The position numbers and the translations under genes were made by a program. A stretch of 64,000 nt of DNA from Nonomuraea aurantiaca (GTDB taxonomy: Bacteria; Actinomycetota; Actinomycetes; Streptosporangiales; Streptosporangiaceae): positions 62,001 to 126,000 of the forward strand of contig NZ_JAIWNB010000019.1 of NCBI RefSeq assembly GCF_020215705.1, written 5' to 3'. Below, one piece after another: positions 15,144 to 23,866 of the stretch (position 1 is the stretch's first letter; each line of letters starts with the position of its first letter). The notes beneath the pieces are model-generated. The model saw nothing but the letters and a program-made list of their open reading frames with translations, did no database searches and was not told the origin of the DNA.

Positions 15144-16685
15144 GTGTATCGCAAACCCATTCTTGTGCTGTCGGTGATGGCCGCGGTTGTGCTGGGCGCG
15201 GCCGGGTGCGGTGCCGGTGGGGGGACCACCGACACCATCAACATGTCGCTGAACACCGATCCGGCGACCTTCGATCCGGCGCTCGCCAAGGGTGGCGACG
15301 ACTTCACCGTGGCGCGACTGCTGTTCGACACGGTGGTGCGCAAGGACGCGGGCAACACTCTCGCGGGCGGGATCGCGTCCTCGTGGACCGCCGAGGACGC
15401 CGCGCATTACACGCTCACCATCCGCGGCGGACTGAGCTGCTCGGACGGTTCGCCGATCACCCCGACGGTGGTGGCGGCCTCACTGACGCGGTTCGCGGCC
15501 AAGGAGACGAGTTCCTCGGGCCGTACGCTGGCCCTGGGCGGGGCCACCGCGACGTTCACCCCCGATGACAAGGCCGGCACGGTGAAAGCCGAGCTGTCCG
15601 CTCCGTGGTCCGACTTCCTCACCGGGCTGACGCTGCCGCAGGCCGGGATCGTGTGCCCGGCGGGCCTGAAGGACACCAAGGGACTCGCGGCGGGCAAGGT
15701 CGCCGGCGCGTTCTCCGGCCCCTACTCCCTGACCGCCTCGCAGCCCGCGGTCTCCTACCAGCTGTCGCTGCGCGAGGGCTATGCGGCCTGGCCGAAGTTC
15801 GCCAAGCCGCTGACGGGCGTGGCCGCCAAGCAGGTAACCCTCGCGCCGATCACCGACTACGCGACGATCGCCACCCAGCTGCTCGCCGGCAGCCTGGACA
15901 TCGGGACGATCAGCGACGAGAACGTGGCCCGCTTCGACGGCAACAAGGCGTTCTCCACGTCGGTCGCGTCGAACACCACGACGTACCTGCTGTTCAACGA
16001 GCGTCCGGGCACGGTGTTCGCGGACAAGCCGGAGCTGCGCACCGCGGTGGCCCAGGCCATCGACGCGAAGGCTTTCAGCGACATCATCAGCGGCAAGCGG
16101 GGCAGCACGACCCTGTCGGTCGGGTCGGCCAAGCTCGCCTGCGTCAACACCGACAAGTCGCTGCTGGTCGCCCAGGATCCCGCCGCCGCCGCCAAGAAGC
16201 TGACCGGGGTCCGCTTCCGCGTCGTCGGCACCACCCTGCTGCAGGGCGGCAACGACTACATCGCCGAGGCGCTGCGCAACGCCGGCGCCACCGTGACCGT
16301 CGACTCCCTCGACAACGCCAACTGGGCCACGCTGACCACGGCCGGCGGCAAGGACTGGGACATCAACGTCCAGGGCGACAACAACCAGCTGGGCGTCCTC
16401 ACCTCCTCGCTGCTCCGGGTGATGGGGCCGGCCACCGAGGACGGCGGCCGCAACAAGACGGGCTCGCTCAACAAGGAGGGCTACGGCTTCGTCACCAAGG
16501 CGATGAGCGAGATCGACCGTAACGCGCAGTGCTCGGCCCTCCAGTCCGCGCAGAAGTCGTTCCTCGAGCGCGTCGACGCGATCCCGCTGTCGACCCTGCC
16601 CGCCACCACGGTCGCCGCCGCCGGGTTCGACATCCGGACCTTCGACGACTACCTCGACCCCGCCACGCTCCGCATCGTCAAATAA
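15144..16685 (+). CDS. Dipeptide/oligopeptide-binding lipoprotein (SBP family 5)
   Basis: Periplasmic-type binding lipoprotein (513 aa) that delivers peptides or related amides to the downstream permeases. The signal peptide ends in the lipobox LGAAGC (Cys22). The mature part begins 'NMSLNTDPATFDPALAKGGD' and shows 'LFDTVVRKDAGNTLAGGIAS', typical of SBP_bac_5. GTG 15144 or TTG 15141 both follow GGAGGA; the former has the more plausible spacing. It is first gene of a five-gene operon (binding protein, permease, permease-ATPase, ATPase, amidohydrolase). Confidence 0.93.
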   Translation: MYRKPILVLSVMAAVVLGAAGCGAGGGTTDTINMSLNTDPATFDPALAKGGDDFTVARLLFDTVVRKDAGNTLAGGIASSWTAEDAAHYTLTIRGGLSCSDGSPITPTVVAASLTRFAAKETSSSGRTLALGGATATFTPDDKAGTVKAELSAPWSDFLTGLTLPQAGIVCPAGLKDTKGLAAGKVAGAFSGPYSLTASQPAVSYQLSLREGYAAWPKFAKPLTGVAAKQVTLAPITDYATIATQLLAGSLDIGTISDENVARFDGNKAFSTSVASNTTTYLLFNERPGTVFADKPELRTAVAQAIDAKAFSDIISGKRGSTTLSVGSAKLACVNTDKSLLVAQDPAAAAKKLTGVRFRVVGTTLLQGGNDYIAEALRNAGATVTVDSLDNANWATLTTAGGKDWDINVQGDNNQLGVLTSSLLRVMGPATEDGGRNKTGSLNKEGYGFVTKAMSEIDRNAQCSALQSAQKSFLERVDAIPLSTLPATTVAAAGFDIRTFDDYLDPATLRIVK

Positions 16686-16712
16686 AGCAAACAGCCGGAA
16701 GGCGCGTCAGTC

Positions 16713-17768
16713 ATGGCCTCTCTCGATTCCACGCGTGCTCTGGGAGTCCCCCCACCGGACCCCCTGACCGGAGCACGGCAGCGTCCGATGCGGATCTCCT
16801 CCGCCTGGCTCCGGTTCGCCGTGCGGCGGCTCGCCAGCCTGCTGGTGATCTTCGTCGCGCTGCTGGTCGTGTCGTTCCTGATCGTCCAGCTCATCCCCGG
16901 TGATCCGGCGGTCGGTATCGCCGGCGCCAACGCCGACCTCGCTGACATCCAGCGCATCAGGGCCGAGCTCGGACTCGATCGTCCGATCTGGGAGCGATTC
17001 CTCGACCACGTGGGCGGCGTCCTCTCCGGGGATCTCGGTACGTCCTTCATGTACCGGCAGCCGGTGTCGGCGCTCATCGTGAACCGCCTGCCCTTCACCG
17101 CCACCATCGCGGTGACCGGCATCCTCGTGGTCCTGGTGATCTCGGTCCCGCTGGGCATGCTCATCGGGGTGCTCACGCGCGGCGGCCGGCGCAAGTGGCT
17201 GGACGTGGCCTTCGGCATGGTCACCGGTTTCCTGGACTCGATTCCCGGCTACATCATGGCCTCGTTCCTGGTCGTGACGTTCGCGCTCGGCATCGGGCTG
17301 GTGCCGCTCTTCCCGCCGGCCTACACCCCCCGCTTCGGGGCCGCGTCGTTCGTGCTCCCGGTCGTGGCGATCGCGATCGGCCCGATCTGCACCATCTCCC
17401 GGGTCGTCCGCCGCGAGATGGCGGTCGTGCTGGAGACCGACTACATGCGGACGGCCCGGGGCTGGCGGCTGCCCGCCCTCCGGCGCCACGTGCGTTGGGC
17501 ACTGCCGAACCTGCTCACCACCACGCTCACCCTGAGCGGGCTGATCCTGACCGGCATGGTCGGCGGCGCGATCATCATCGAATCGGTGTTCGCGCTGCCG
17601 GGCCTCGGCAGCGGCATCATCAAGGCCATCCTCGACCGCGACTATCCGGTCATCCAAGGCATGGTCCTCGTCATCGGCATGATCACCGCGATCATCAACC
17701 TCCTCGTGGACGTCCTGCTCGGACTGATCGACCCACGGACCCTCGGGGGGTCGCATGTCTCCGCGTAG
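16713..17768 (+). CDS. Peptide ABC transporter permease (DppB-like)
   Basis: Inner-membrane permease of 351 aa with about six transmembrane helices. After a non-conserved N-terminal 30 residues it reads 'FAVRRLASLLVIFVALLVV' (TM1), the family-typical 'FLIVQLIPGDPAV' and 'LGLDRPIWERFLDHVGG'. The cytoplasmic EAA-type loop is 'ETDYMRTARGWRLPALRRH', with 'LPGLGSGIIKAILDRDYPVIQ' near the end. It starts 27 bp after the binding-protein stop and overlaps the next gene by 14 bp. Confidence 0.95.
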   Translation: MASLDSTRALGVPPPDPLTGARQRPMRISSAWLRFAVRRLASLLVIFVALLVVSFLIVQLIPGDPAVGIAGANADLADIQRIRAELGLDRPIWERFLDHVGGVLSGDLGTSFMYRQPVSALIVNRLPFTATIAVTGILVVLVISVPLGMLIGVLTRGGRRKWLDVAFGMVTGFLDSIPGYIMASFLVVTFALGIGLVPLFPPAYTPRFGAASFVLPVVAIAIGPICTISRVVRREMAVVLETDYMRTARGWRLPALRRHVRWALPNLLTTTLTLSGLILTGMVGGAIIIESVFALPGLGSGIIKAILDRDYPVIQGMVLVIGMITAIINLLVDVLLGLIDPRTLGGSHVSA

Positions 17769-19463
17769 GCGCCGCCGGAACCCCGGACTCGTGCTCGGCC
17801 TGGGCGTGCTGGGCTGCGTCGTGCTGATCGCCGTACTCGCCCCGATCCTGTTCGCCGGCCAGGCGAGCGCCTGGGCCCGCGGTTCGCCGCGCCCTCGTCG
17901 GACCACCTGCTCGGCACCGACGCGGCCGGCCACGACGTCCTGCTGCGCAGCCTGGTCGCCACCCGCCTCACCCTGCTGATGACGGTCGGCGCGACGGCCA
18001 TAGCGGTCGTCCTCGGCGTCGTGCTGGGCACCGGCGTCTGGCTCGTACCGCCCCGGATCAGGGAGATCTGCCTGCGGGTGATCGACGCCATGGTGGCCTT
18101 CCCCGGGCTCCTCCTCGCGCTCGTCGTGGCGGCCGTGCTCGGCGCGGGCGGCTCCTCCGCGGTGATCGCCATCGGCCTGTCCGGCATCCCCTACTTCGCG
18201 CGCCTCACCGCCAACCTCGCCGCGAAGGTCTCGCAGCAGGAGTACGTCTCGACCGCCCGCCTCCTGGGCGTGAGCCACGGCCGCATCGCGGTCAGGCACA
18301 TGCTGCCCAACATGGCCGAGCCGTTGCTCGTGCTGTCGGCGTCGACGTTCGCGGCCACGCTCACGGCCATCTCCGCGCTGTCGTTCGTGGGCCTCGGCGT
18401 CCAGTCGCCCTCCTACGACTGGGGCAAGCTGCTGAACGAGGCCCTGCCGTCGCTCCTGGCGGGCCGGCCCTTCCAGATGGCGGGTTCGGCGGCCCTCGTC
18501 ATCTTGACCGGGCTGGGCGCGGTGCTGATCGGCGACGGACTCGCGGCGGCGGCGAACCCTCGGGGACGCACGGCGACGGCCCGCAGCGCGGCACCCTCCA
18601 CCGGCCCGGACGAGGCGGTGCCGGCGAGCGACCACCTCGCCGACGTCCGCGACCTGTGGATCCACGCGGGCGGCGAACCGCTGGTCAAGGGCATCTCCTT
18701 CGGCATCAGGCGAGGTGAGATCGTCGGCATCGTGGGCGAGAGCGGCTCGGGCAAGACCCTCACCGCGATGTCGCTCGCGCAACTGCTGCCGGACGGCCTG
18801 ACCTCCACCGCCGCCCGCATGTCCATCGGCGATCTGGACCTGCGCCGGCCCGTCGCGCCGGCTCTCATGGCGGAGGCGGTCAGCCTGATCTACCAGGACC
18901 CGGGCTCGACGTTCAATCCCGCGCTCCGCATGGGCGGTCAGCTCACCGAGGTGCTGCGTACCCACAAGGGCCTCAGCGCGCAGGCGGCCAGGCAGCGCGT
19001 GCTCGACGCGCTCAAGGTGGTCCACATGACCAGGCCCGAACACCGCATGAAGCAGCACCCGCACGAGCTCTCGGGCGGCATGCGGCAGCGCGCGATGATC
19101 GCGACCGCGCTGGCCGTCGAGCCGCGCCTGATCATCGCCGACGAGCCGACGACGGCCCTGGACGTGACCGTCCAGGCCGAGATCCTGCGCGAGCTCAAGC
19201 GGGTCAACAGCGAGTTCGGCGCCTCCATCGTGTTCATCTCGCACGACATCGGGGTGGTCCGCGCGCTGTGTGACCGCGTCCTCGTGATGTACCACGGGGA
19301 GATCGTGGAGGAGATCGCCGCGGCGGACCTCGCCGTGGAGACCGTCCGCCACCCGTACACGAAGACCCTCCTGGAAGCCGCACCCGACATCGACGGCCCC
19401 GTGGGCGGCCGGCCCGGCGGGTCGGGCGACCCCGAGCACGCGAAGGAGCACTCGCATGGATGA
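17755..19463 (+). CDS. Fused peptide ABC permease-ATPase (DppC-DppD), apparent -1 frameshift near 17870
   Basis: The first frame (ATG 17755) encodes a first transmembrane helix (LVLGLGVLGCVVLIAVLAPI) up to 'FAGQAS' at 17868. The conserved DppC continuation 'LGPRFAAPSSDHLLGTDAAG' is in the +2 frame starting CTG 17871. One missing base after GC at 17869-17870 explains the switch. The second frame then runs to 19463: permease helices with the EAA-type loop 'SQQEYVSTARLLGVSHGRI', then directly an ABC ATPase with Walker A 'GESGSGKT', signature 'LSGGMRQRAMI' and Walker B 'LIIADEPTTALD'. Permease-ATPase fusions of this kind are known in actinobacteria. An assembly error, true pseudogene or recoding site are all possible. 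No internal start would restore TM1. Confidence 0.85.
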
Positions 19464-20265
19464 GGCGATCGCCGTCGAGGTCCGCGACCTCGAGGTGGGC
19501 TACGGCTGGGGCGGCAACGCGACGCGCATCCTGCACGGCATCACGATGGACGTCGCCCGGGGCCGTACGGTCGGCATCGTCGGAGAGTCCGGATCGGGCA
19601 AGTCGACGCTGGCGAAGGCGCTGGTCGGGCTCGTCCGGCCGACGGCGGGCAGCGTCAAGGTCGGCGGCGTGCACGTGTCCTCCGCACGTGGCGCGGACCG
19701 CCGGGCGATGCGGCGGAAGGTCCAGATGATCCCGCAGGACCCCTACTCGTCACTCGATCCCCGCCGCACGATCGGCGAGGCGCTCGCCGAGGCCGTGGAC
19801 CCGCGCCGGGCGAAGGTGACGGCGCACCGGGACGAGATCGTCCACTGGCTCGAGACCGTCAGGATGCCGGCCGACACCATCGACCGCTATCCCCACGAGT
19901 GCTCCGGAGGGCAGCGGCAACGGGTCGCGATCGCCCGCGGCCTGATGATCCGGCCCGAGGTGGTGATCGCCGACGAGATCACCTCGGCGCTCGACGTCTC
20001 GGTCCAGGCGGAGATCCTCAACCTCCTCGCGAGCCTGCGCCGCGAACTCGACCTGACCATGGTGTTCATCTCGCACAACCTCGCCGTCATCCGGCACGTG
20101 AGCGACGAGGTCGTGGTGCTCTACCACGGCGACATCGTCGAGCAGGCCCCGGCGGCGGATCTCTATCAGCGCCCGCGGCACGAGTACACACGCACCCTGC
20201 TCGACTCGGTGCCCGGCGCACCCGGCTTCGACATCCGGCCCAGGCCACGGAAGGACGCCTCTTGA
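19456..20265 (+). CDS. Peptide ABC transporter ATP-binding protein (DppF-like)
   Basis: Cytoplasmic ATPase of 269 aa energising the peptide importer. Walker A is 'GESGSGKSTLAKAL' (about residues 39-52), the Q-loop 'MIPQDPYSSLDPRRTIGE', the signature 'CSGGQRQRVAIARGL', Walker B 'VVIADEITSALDVSVQ' and the switch His in 'VFISHNLAVIRHV'. It overlaps the end of the permease-ATPase gene by 8 bp and is followed by an overlapping amidohydrolase start, so it is clearly co-translated. Confidence 0.95.
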   Translation: MDEAIAVEVRDLEVGYGWGGNATRILHGITMDVARGRTVGIVGESGSGKSTLAKALVGLVRPTAGSVKVGGVHVSSARGADRRAMRRKVQMIPQDPYSSLDPRRTIGEALAEAVDPRRAKVTAHRDEIVHWLETVRMPADTIDRYPHECSGGQRQRVAIARGLMIRPEVVIADEITSALDVSVQAEILNLLASLRRELDLTMVFISHNLAVIRHVSDEVVVLYHGDIVEQAPAADLYQRPRHEYTRTLLDSVPGAPGFDIRPRPRKDAS

Positions 20266-21512
20266 GGCTGCAGCGCAATCTTCGGCTCATCAACGTCAGG
20301 ATCATCGACGGCACCGGAGGGCCGCCCATCGAGGACGGCGTGCTGGAGGTGACCTCGGACGGCGTCATCGGGTTCGTCGGCAGGGCGGCCGAGGCCCCGG
20401 ACGGCCGCGACGCGGACGTCCGCGATCTGCGGGGCCGGACGCTCCTGCCCGGATTCATCGACTGTCATGTGCATCTGGGGTTCGCCCTGGCGAACGGGCC
20501 GTACCACCGCCTGCAGAACGATCCGGCTCTGATCCACCTCGAGTCCGCCGCGCGGATCCGGGAGACGCTCGAGGCGGGCATCACCAGCGCGCGCGATCTC
20601 GGCGGGCTGTCCCTGGGCTTTCGCGAGGCGATCGAGCGCGGGCTGATTCCCGGCCCCCGGCTGAAGCTGGCGGTGAGCCCGATCAGTCACACCGCGGGCC
20701 ACGGGGACTTCCATGTGCCCGGCGGAGAGGTCGCCTACACCGTGCCCGAGCTGATCGAGCTGGCCGACACCGTGGACGAGGTCCGTCGGGCGACGCGCCG
20801 GGTGCTCCGCCAAGGGGCCGACCTCGTCAAGATCTGCACCAGCGGTGGCATGGGCAGCAGGCACGACCATCCCGACGACGAGGGCCTGCGCCTGGACGAG
20901 GTACGGGCGATCGTCGACGAGCTCGACCGGCACGGCGGCAAGCCGGTCGCCGCGCACGCGCAGGGCCGCGTGGGGATCCTGACCGCCCTCCGGGGCGGGG
21001 TGACCAGCGTCGAGCACGGGTACGGCATCGACGACGAAGGGCTCGATCTGCTGGAGGAGCGCGGCGCCTTCCTCGTCCCGACGCTGTCGACGGTGTTCGC
21101 GATCGACAAGGAGAAGATGCAGCCGTACCACTACGCCAAGAAGGTGAAGTGGTCGGAGATCACCAAGAAGAACATCGGTCACGCGATCGCGCGCAAGGCC
21201 AAGATCGCGCTGGGCACGGACGCCGGAGTCTGCCCGCACGGCCAGAACCTGCGCGAGCTCGGCCATCTCGTCGAGCTCGGCATGTCCCCGATGGACGCCC
21301 TCGTCGCCGGCACCCGGACCGCGGCCGAGGCGCTCGGCGTCTCCGACGAGGTGGGCACGCTGGAGGTGGGCAAGCTCGCCGATCTCGTGGTCACCGACGC
21401 CGATCCGCTGCGGGGCATCCACGCGCTGGCCGACCCCGCGCACATCGAGATCGTGATGAAGGCGGGCGTCGTCATGAAGGACCTCGGGACGGCTGACGGA
21501 CTATCCCGCTGA
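20262..21512 (+). CDS. Metal-dependent amidohydrolase (imidazolonepropionase/prolidase-like)
   Basis: Cytoplasmic amidohydrolase-superfamily enzyme, 416 aa. Metal-site motifs are 'IDCHVHLGF' (HxH), 'GADLVKICTSGG' (carboxylated Lys), 'KPVAAHAQG' and 'VEHGYGIDDEG' (two His), and 'ALGTDAGVCPHGQ' (Asp). This is the layout of binuclear amidohydrolases that cleave dipeptides (Xaa-Pro/Xaa-Arg dipeptidase types) or cyclic amides. TTG 20262 overlaps the ATPase stop (TTGA) and follows GGAAGGA at 7 nt. It is the final gene of the peptide-uptake operon, so it probably processes the imported compound. Its 3' end overlaps the convergent CNNM gene by 41 bp. Confidence 0.92.
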   Translation: MRLQRNLRLINVRIIDGTGGPPIEDGVLEVTSDGVIGFVGRAAEAPDGRDADVRDLRGRTLLPGFIDCHVHLGFALANGPYHRLQNDPALIHLESAARIRETLEAGITSARDLGGLSLGFREAIERGLIPGPRLKLAVSPISHTAGHGDFHVPGGEVAYTVPELIELADTVDEVRRATRRVLRQGADLVKICTSGGMGSRHDHPDDEGLRLDEVRAIVDELDRHGGKPVAAHAQGRVGILTALRGGVTSVEHGYGIDDEGLDLLEERGAFLVPTLSTVFAIDKEKMQPYHYAKKVKWSEITKKNIGHAIARKAKIALGTDAGVCPHGQNLRELGHLVELGMSPMDALVAGTRTAAEALGVSDEVGTLEVGKLADLVVTDADPLRGIHALADPAHIEIVMKAGVVMKDLGTADGLSR

Positions 21513-22491
21513 GCACGTCGTCCAAGGTGACCACGCCGAGCACCTGCCCCCTGTCGCCGGTCACGGCGGCGAGCTGGGCGCGGCGCTGACGCATGGTCGC
21601 CAGGACGTCCGCGAGCGTCGCCGTGCCGGAGATCAGCGGCAGGGCGCGGATCGGCAGCGGCTGACGGGATCCGTGCCCGTTGAGCGCGTCCAGGATGTGC
21701 AGGTAGCCCCGCAGCTCGGTGGGGCTGTCGCCGTGCACGGGGAAGCGGGAGTGCCCGTGGCGCCCCGAGTACTCCTGCAGCCCGAGGCTGTCGATCGTCG
21801 CGGGCACGCTCACCACCTCGCCGATCGGCACCATGACCGTGCCGACCGGCCGGGCTTGCAGCGCGAGCGTGGCGATCATCCGGTCCCGCTCGTCCTGCCG
21901 CAGCAGTTTGTGCCGGCGGGACTCCTCGATCAGCACCGGCAGCTCCGCCGAGGTGTAGACGGTGTGGATCTCGTCGGCCGGCGGGATCCGCAGCAACCGC
22001 AGCGCCGCGCCCGCCATGGCCTGGATCAACGTGAGCAGCGGGCCGATCGCCCGGGCCAGGACGAACAACGGGGGCACCAGCCACAGCGCCGCCGTGTCCG
22101 GGCCGGACAGCGCGAGGTTCTTCGGCACCATCTCCCCGATGATCACGTGCGCGGACACCACCAGGAGCAGCGCCAGCGCGAAGGCGACCGGATGCACCAT
22201 CTCCTGGGGCAGCCCCACGGCCGCGAACAGCGGCTCCACGGCCCGCGACACCACCGGTTCGCCGAACGCGCCGAGCATCAGCGAGGCCAGCGTCACGCCC
22301 AGCTGCGCCGCGGCGAGCATCGTGGGCACCGTGTTCATGGCGGCGAGCACCGCCTGCGCCCGGCGCGAACCCGCCCGCGCCTGCGGCTCGATCTGGGTAT
22401 GGCGCGCCGAGATGAGGGCGAACTCGGCGCCCACGAAGAACCCGTTGACCGCCAGGAGCAGCACGAGGGCCAAGCCGTCGGTGATGGTCAC
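21472..22491 (-). CDS. CNNM/HlyC-type membrane protein with CBS domains (second of pair)
   Basis: Integral membrane protein (339 aa) of the hemolysin-C/CNNM family, implicated in Mg2+/Co2+ transport or its regulation. The N-terminal DUF21 domain has three to four helices ('LALVLLLAVNGFFVGAEFAL', 'HPVAFALALLLVVSAHVII') and 'GEMVPKNLALSGPD'. A CBS pair follows (about 200-330: 'GTVMVPIGEVVSVPA', 'VVTLDDVLSGIV'). The C-terminal CorC_HlyC domain is missing, usual for the shorter member of such pairs. It overlaps the upstream gene by 4 bp (ATGA). Confidence 0.92.
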   Translation of the reverse strand: MTITDGLALVLLLAVNGFFVGAEFALISARHTQIEPQARAGSRRAQAVLAAMNTVPTMLAAAQLGVTLASLMLGAFGEPVVSRAVEPLFAAVGLPQEMVHPVAFALALLLVVSAHVIIGEMVPKNLALSGPDTAALWLVPPLFVLARAIGPLLTLIQAMAGAALRLLRIPPADEIHTVYTSAELPVLIEESRRHKLLRQDERDRMIATLALQARPVGTVMVPIGEVVSVPATIDSLGLQEYSGRHGHSRFPVHGDSPTELRGYLHILDALNGHGSRQPLPIRALPLISGTATLADVLATMRQRRAQLAAVTGDRGQVLGVVTLDDVLSGIVRQPSRGPS

Positions 22492-23801
22492 GGATGCTCC
22501 CGCCTCGGCGCGGTGAGGGTGACCTGCTCGATCCGCCGGCTACGCATGGCCTCCACCCGGAGCGTCCACCCGCCCACCTCCACCTCGTCGCCCGGATCGG
22601 GGATGCGGCCGAGCCGGGCCAGCACCAGCCCCGCGAGCGTCTCGTAGGGCCCCTCGGGCATGCGGAAGCCGGTGCGTTCCTCGACCTCGTCCGCCGTCAG
22701 CACGGCCGGCACGCTCACCGAGGCGCCCGGCGCGAGCAGGGCGGCCGCGGGCTCGGCCGACTCCTCCTCCGGCAGGTCGTACTCGTCGGCGATGTCGCCG
22801 ATCAGCTCCTCCACCAGGTCCTCCGCGGTGACGACGCCCGCGAAGCCGCCGTACTCGTCGATCACCACGGCCATCTCGACGCCCGCCGAGCTGAGGCGTT
22901 CCTGGACCACCTCCAGGCTCACCGACTCGGGCACCTGGACCGCCGGCCTGACGATCGCGGCGACCGGCGTCCGCTCCCGCTCCTCCTCCGGCACGGCACA
23001 CGCGCGCGGCACGCTCGCCACGCCGAGGATGTCGTCCAGTTCCGCGCCGCACACGGGGATGCGCAGATGCCGGGTGCGGCGGGCCAGCTTGAGGAACTCG
23101 GCGACGCTGGTGGATCCGGCTATGGTCACGCAGTCCGTACGGGGGGTCATCGCCTCCGCCGCGATCTTGCCGCCGAAGCGCAGGGCCCGCTGGAGCATGG
23201 CGGCGGTGCTCGGCTGGAGCGCCCCCGCCTCCGCCGACAGCCGGACGAGCAGGCTCAGCTCCTCGGGGGAGCGGGCCGAGGCGAGCTCCTCCTGCGGCTC
23301 GGCCCCCAGCCACCGGACGATGCCGTTGGCCACCGCGTTGCACAGCTTGATCAGCGGCCCGAACGCGGCGGAGAACACCCGCTGCGGCGGCGTCGCCACC
23401 CGGGCCACGGCCATGGGCCTCGACAGGGCGGCGTTCTTGGGCACCAGCTCGCCCAGGACCATCTGCGCCACCGTGGAGACGACGATCGCCAGGACGACGG
23501 CGACGCCGGGACCGGCGGGGACGCCGCCCAGCAGCGGCTCCAGCAGGCCGGCGATGGCGGGCTCGGACACGACGCCGAGCAGCAGCGACGTGACGGTGAT
23601 GCCCAGCTGCGCCCCGGACAGGTGGAACGACAGCCGCCGCACCGCGGCCTCGATCCCCTGCGCGCCCCGGTCGCCGGACTCCGCCAACTGGTGCACCCGT
23701 ACGCGCTCGACGGTCACCAGGGAGAACTCCGCCGCGACGAAGATCCCGTTGGCCACGATCAAGGCCAGCGCCCCGAGCAGGAAGACCACATTCAGGATCA
23801 C
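22488..23801 (-). CDS. CNNM/HlyC-type membrane protein with CBS and CorC_HlyC domains
   Basis: A 437-aa paralogue and operon partner of the following gene. DUF21 membrane domain: 'LGALALIVANGIFVAAEFSL', 'GELVPKNAALSRP'. CBS pair: 'EAMTPRTDCVTIAGST…', 'VVIDEYGGFAGVVTAEDLVEEL'. CorC_HlyC transporter-associated domain at the C-terminus, ending 'GWTLRVEAMRSRRIEQV'. The DEYGG…TxEDL motif is the family signature. Predicted role: magnesium/divalent cation efflux or homeostasis. Transcribed away from the divergent SARP gene 65 bp upstream. Confidence 0.93.
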   Translation of the reverse strand: MILNVVFLLGALALIVANGIFVAAEFSLVTVERVRVHQLAESGDRGAQGIEAAVRRLSFHLSGAQLGITVTSLLLGVVSEPAIAGLLEPLLGGVPAGPGVAVVLAIVVSTVAQMVLGELVPKNAALSRPMAVARVATPPQRVFSAAFGPLIKLCNAVANGIVRWLGAEPQEELASARSPEELSLLVRLSAEAGALQPSTAAMLQRALRFGGKIAAEAMTPRTDCVTIAGSTSVAEFLKLARRTRHLRIPVCGAELDDILGVASVPRACAVPEEERERTPVAAIVRPAVQVPESVSLEVVQERLSSAGVEMAVVIDEYGGFAGVVTAEDLVEELIGDIADEYDLPEEESAEPAAALLAPGASVSVPAVLTADEVEERTGFRMPEGPYETLAGLVLARLGRIPDPGDEVEVGGWTLRVEAMRSRRIEQVTLTAPRREHP

Positions 23802-23866
23802 GGGCGAAAGCTAGCACCGGCGAAGGACCCGGCGGAAGCCAACGCGGCGGGTGGCAAGCTTGGGGC

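Noticed and set aside
16707..19457. 916-codon open frame on the minus strand
   Set aside because: It is antisense to the permease and ATPase genes, is His/Arg/Asp/Gly-biased low-complexity sequence, and contains no domain. It is a shadow of high-GC codon usage.
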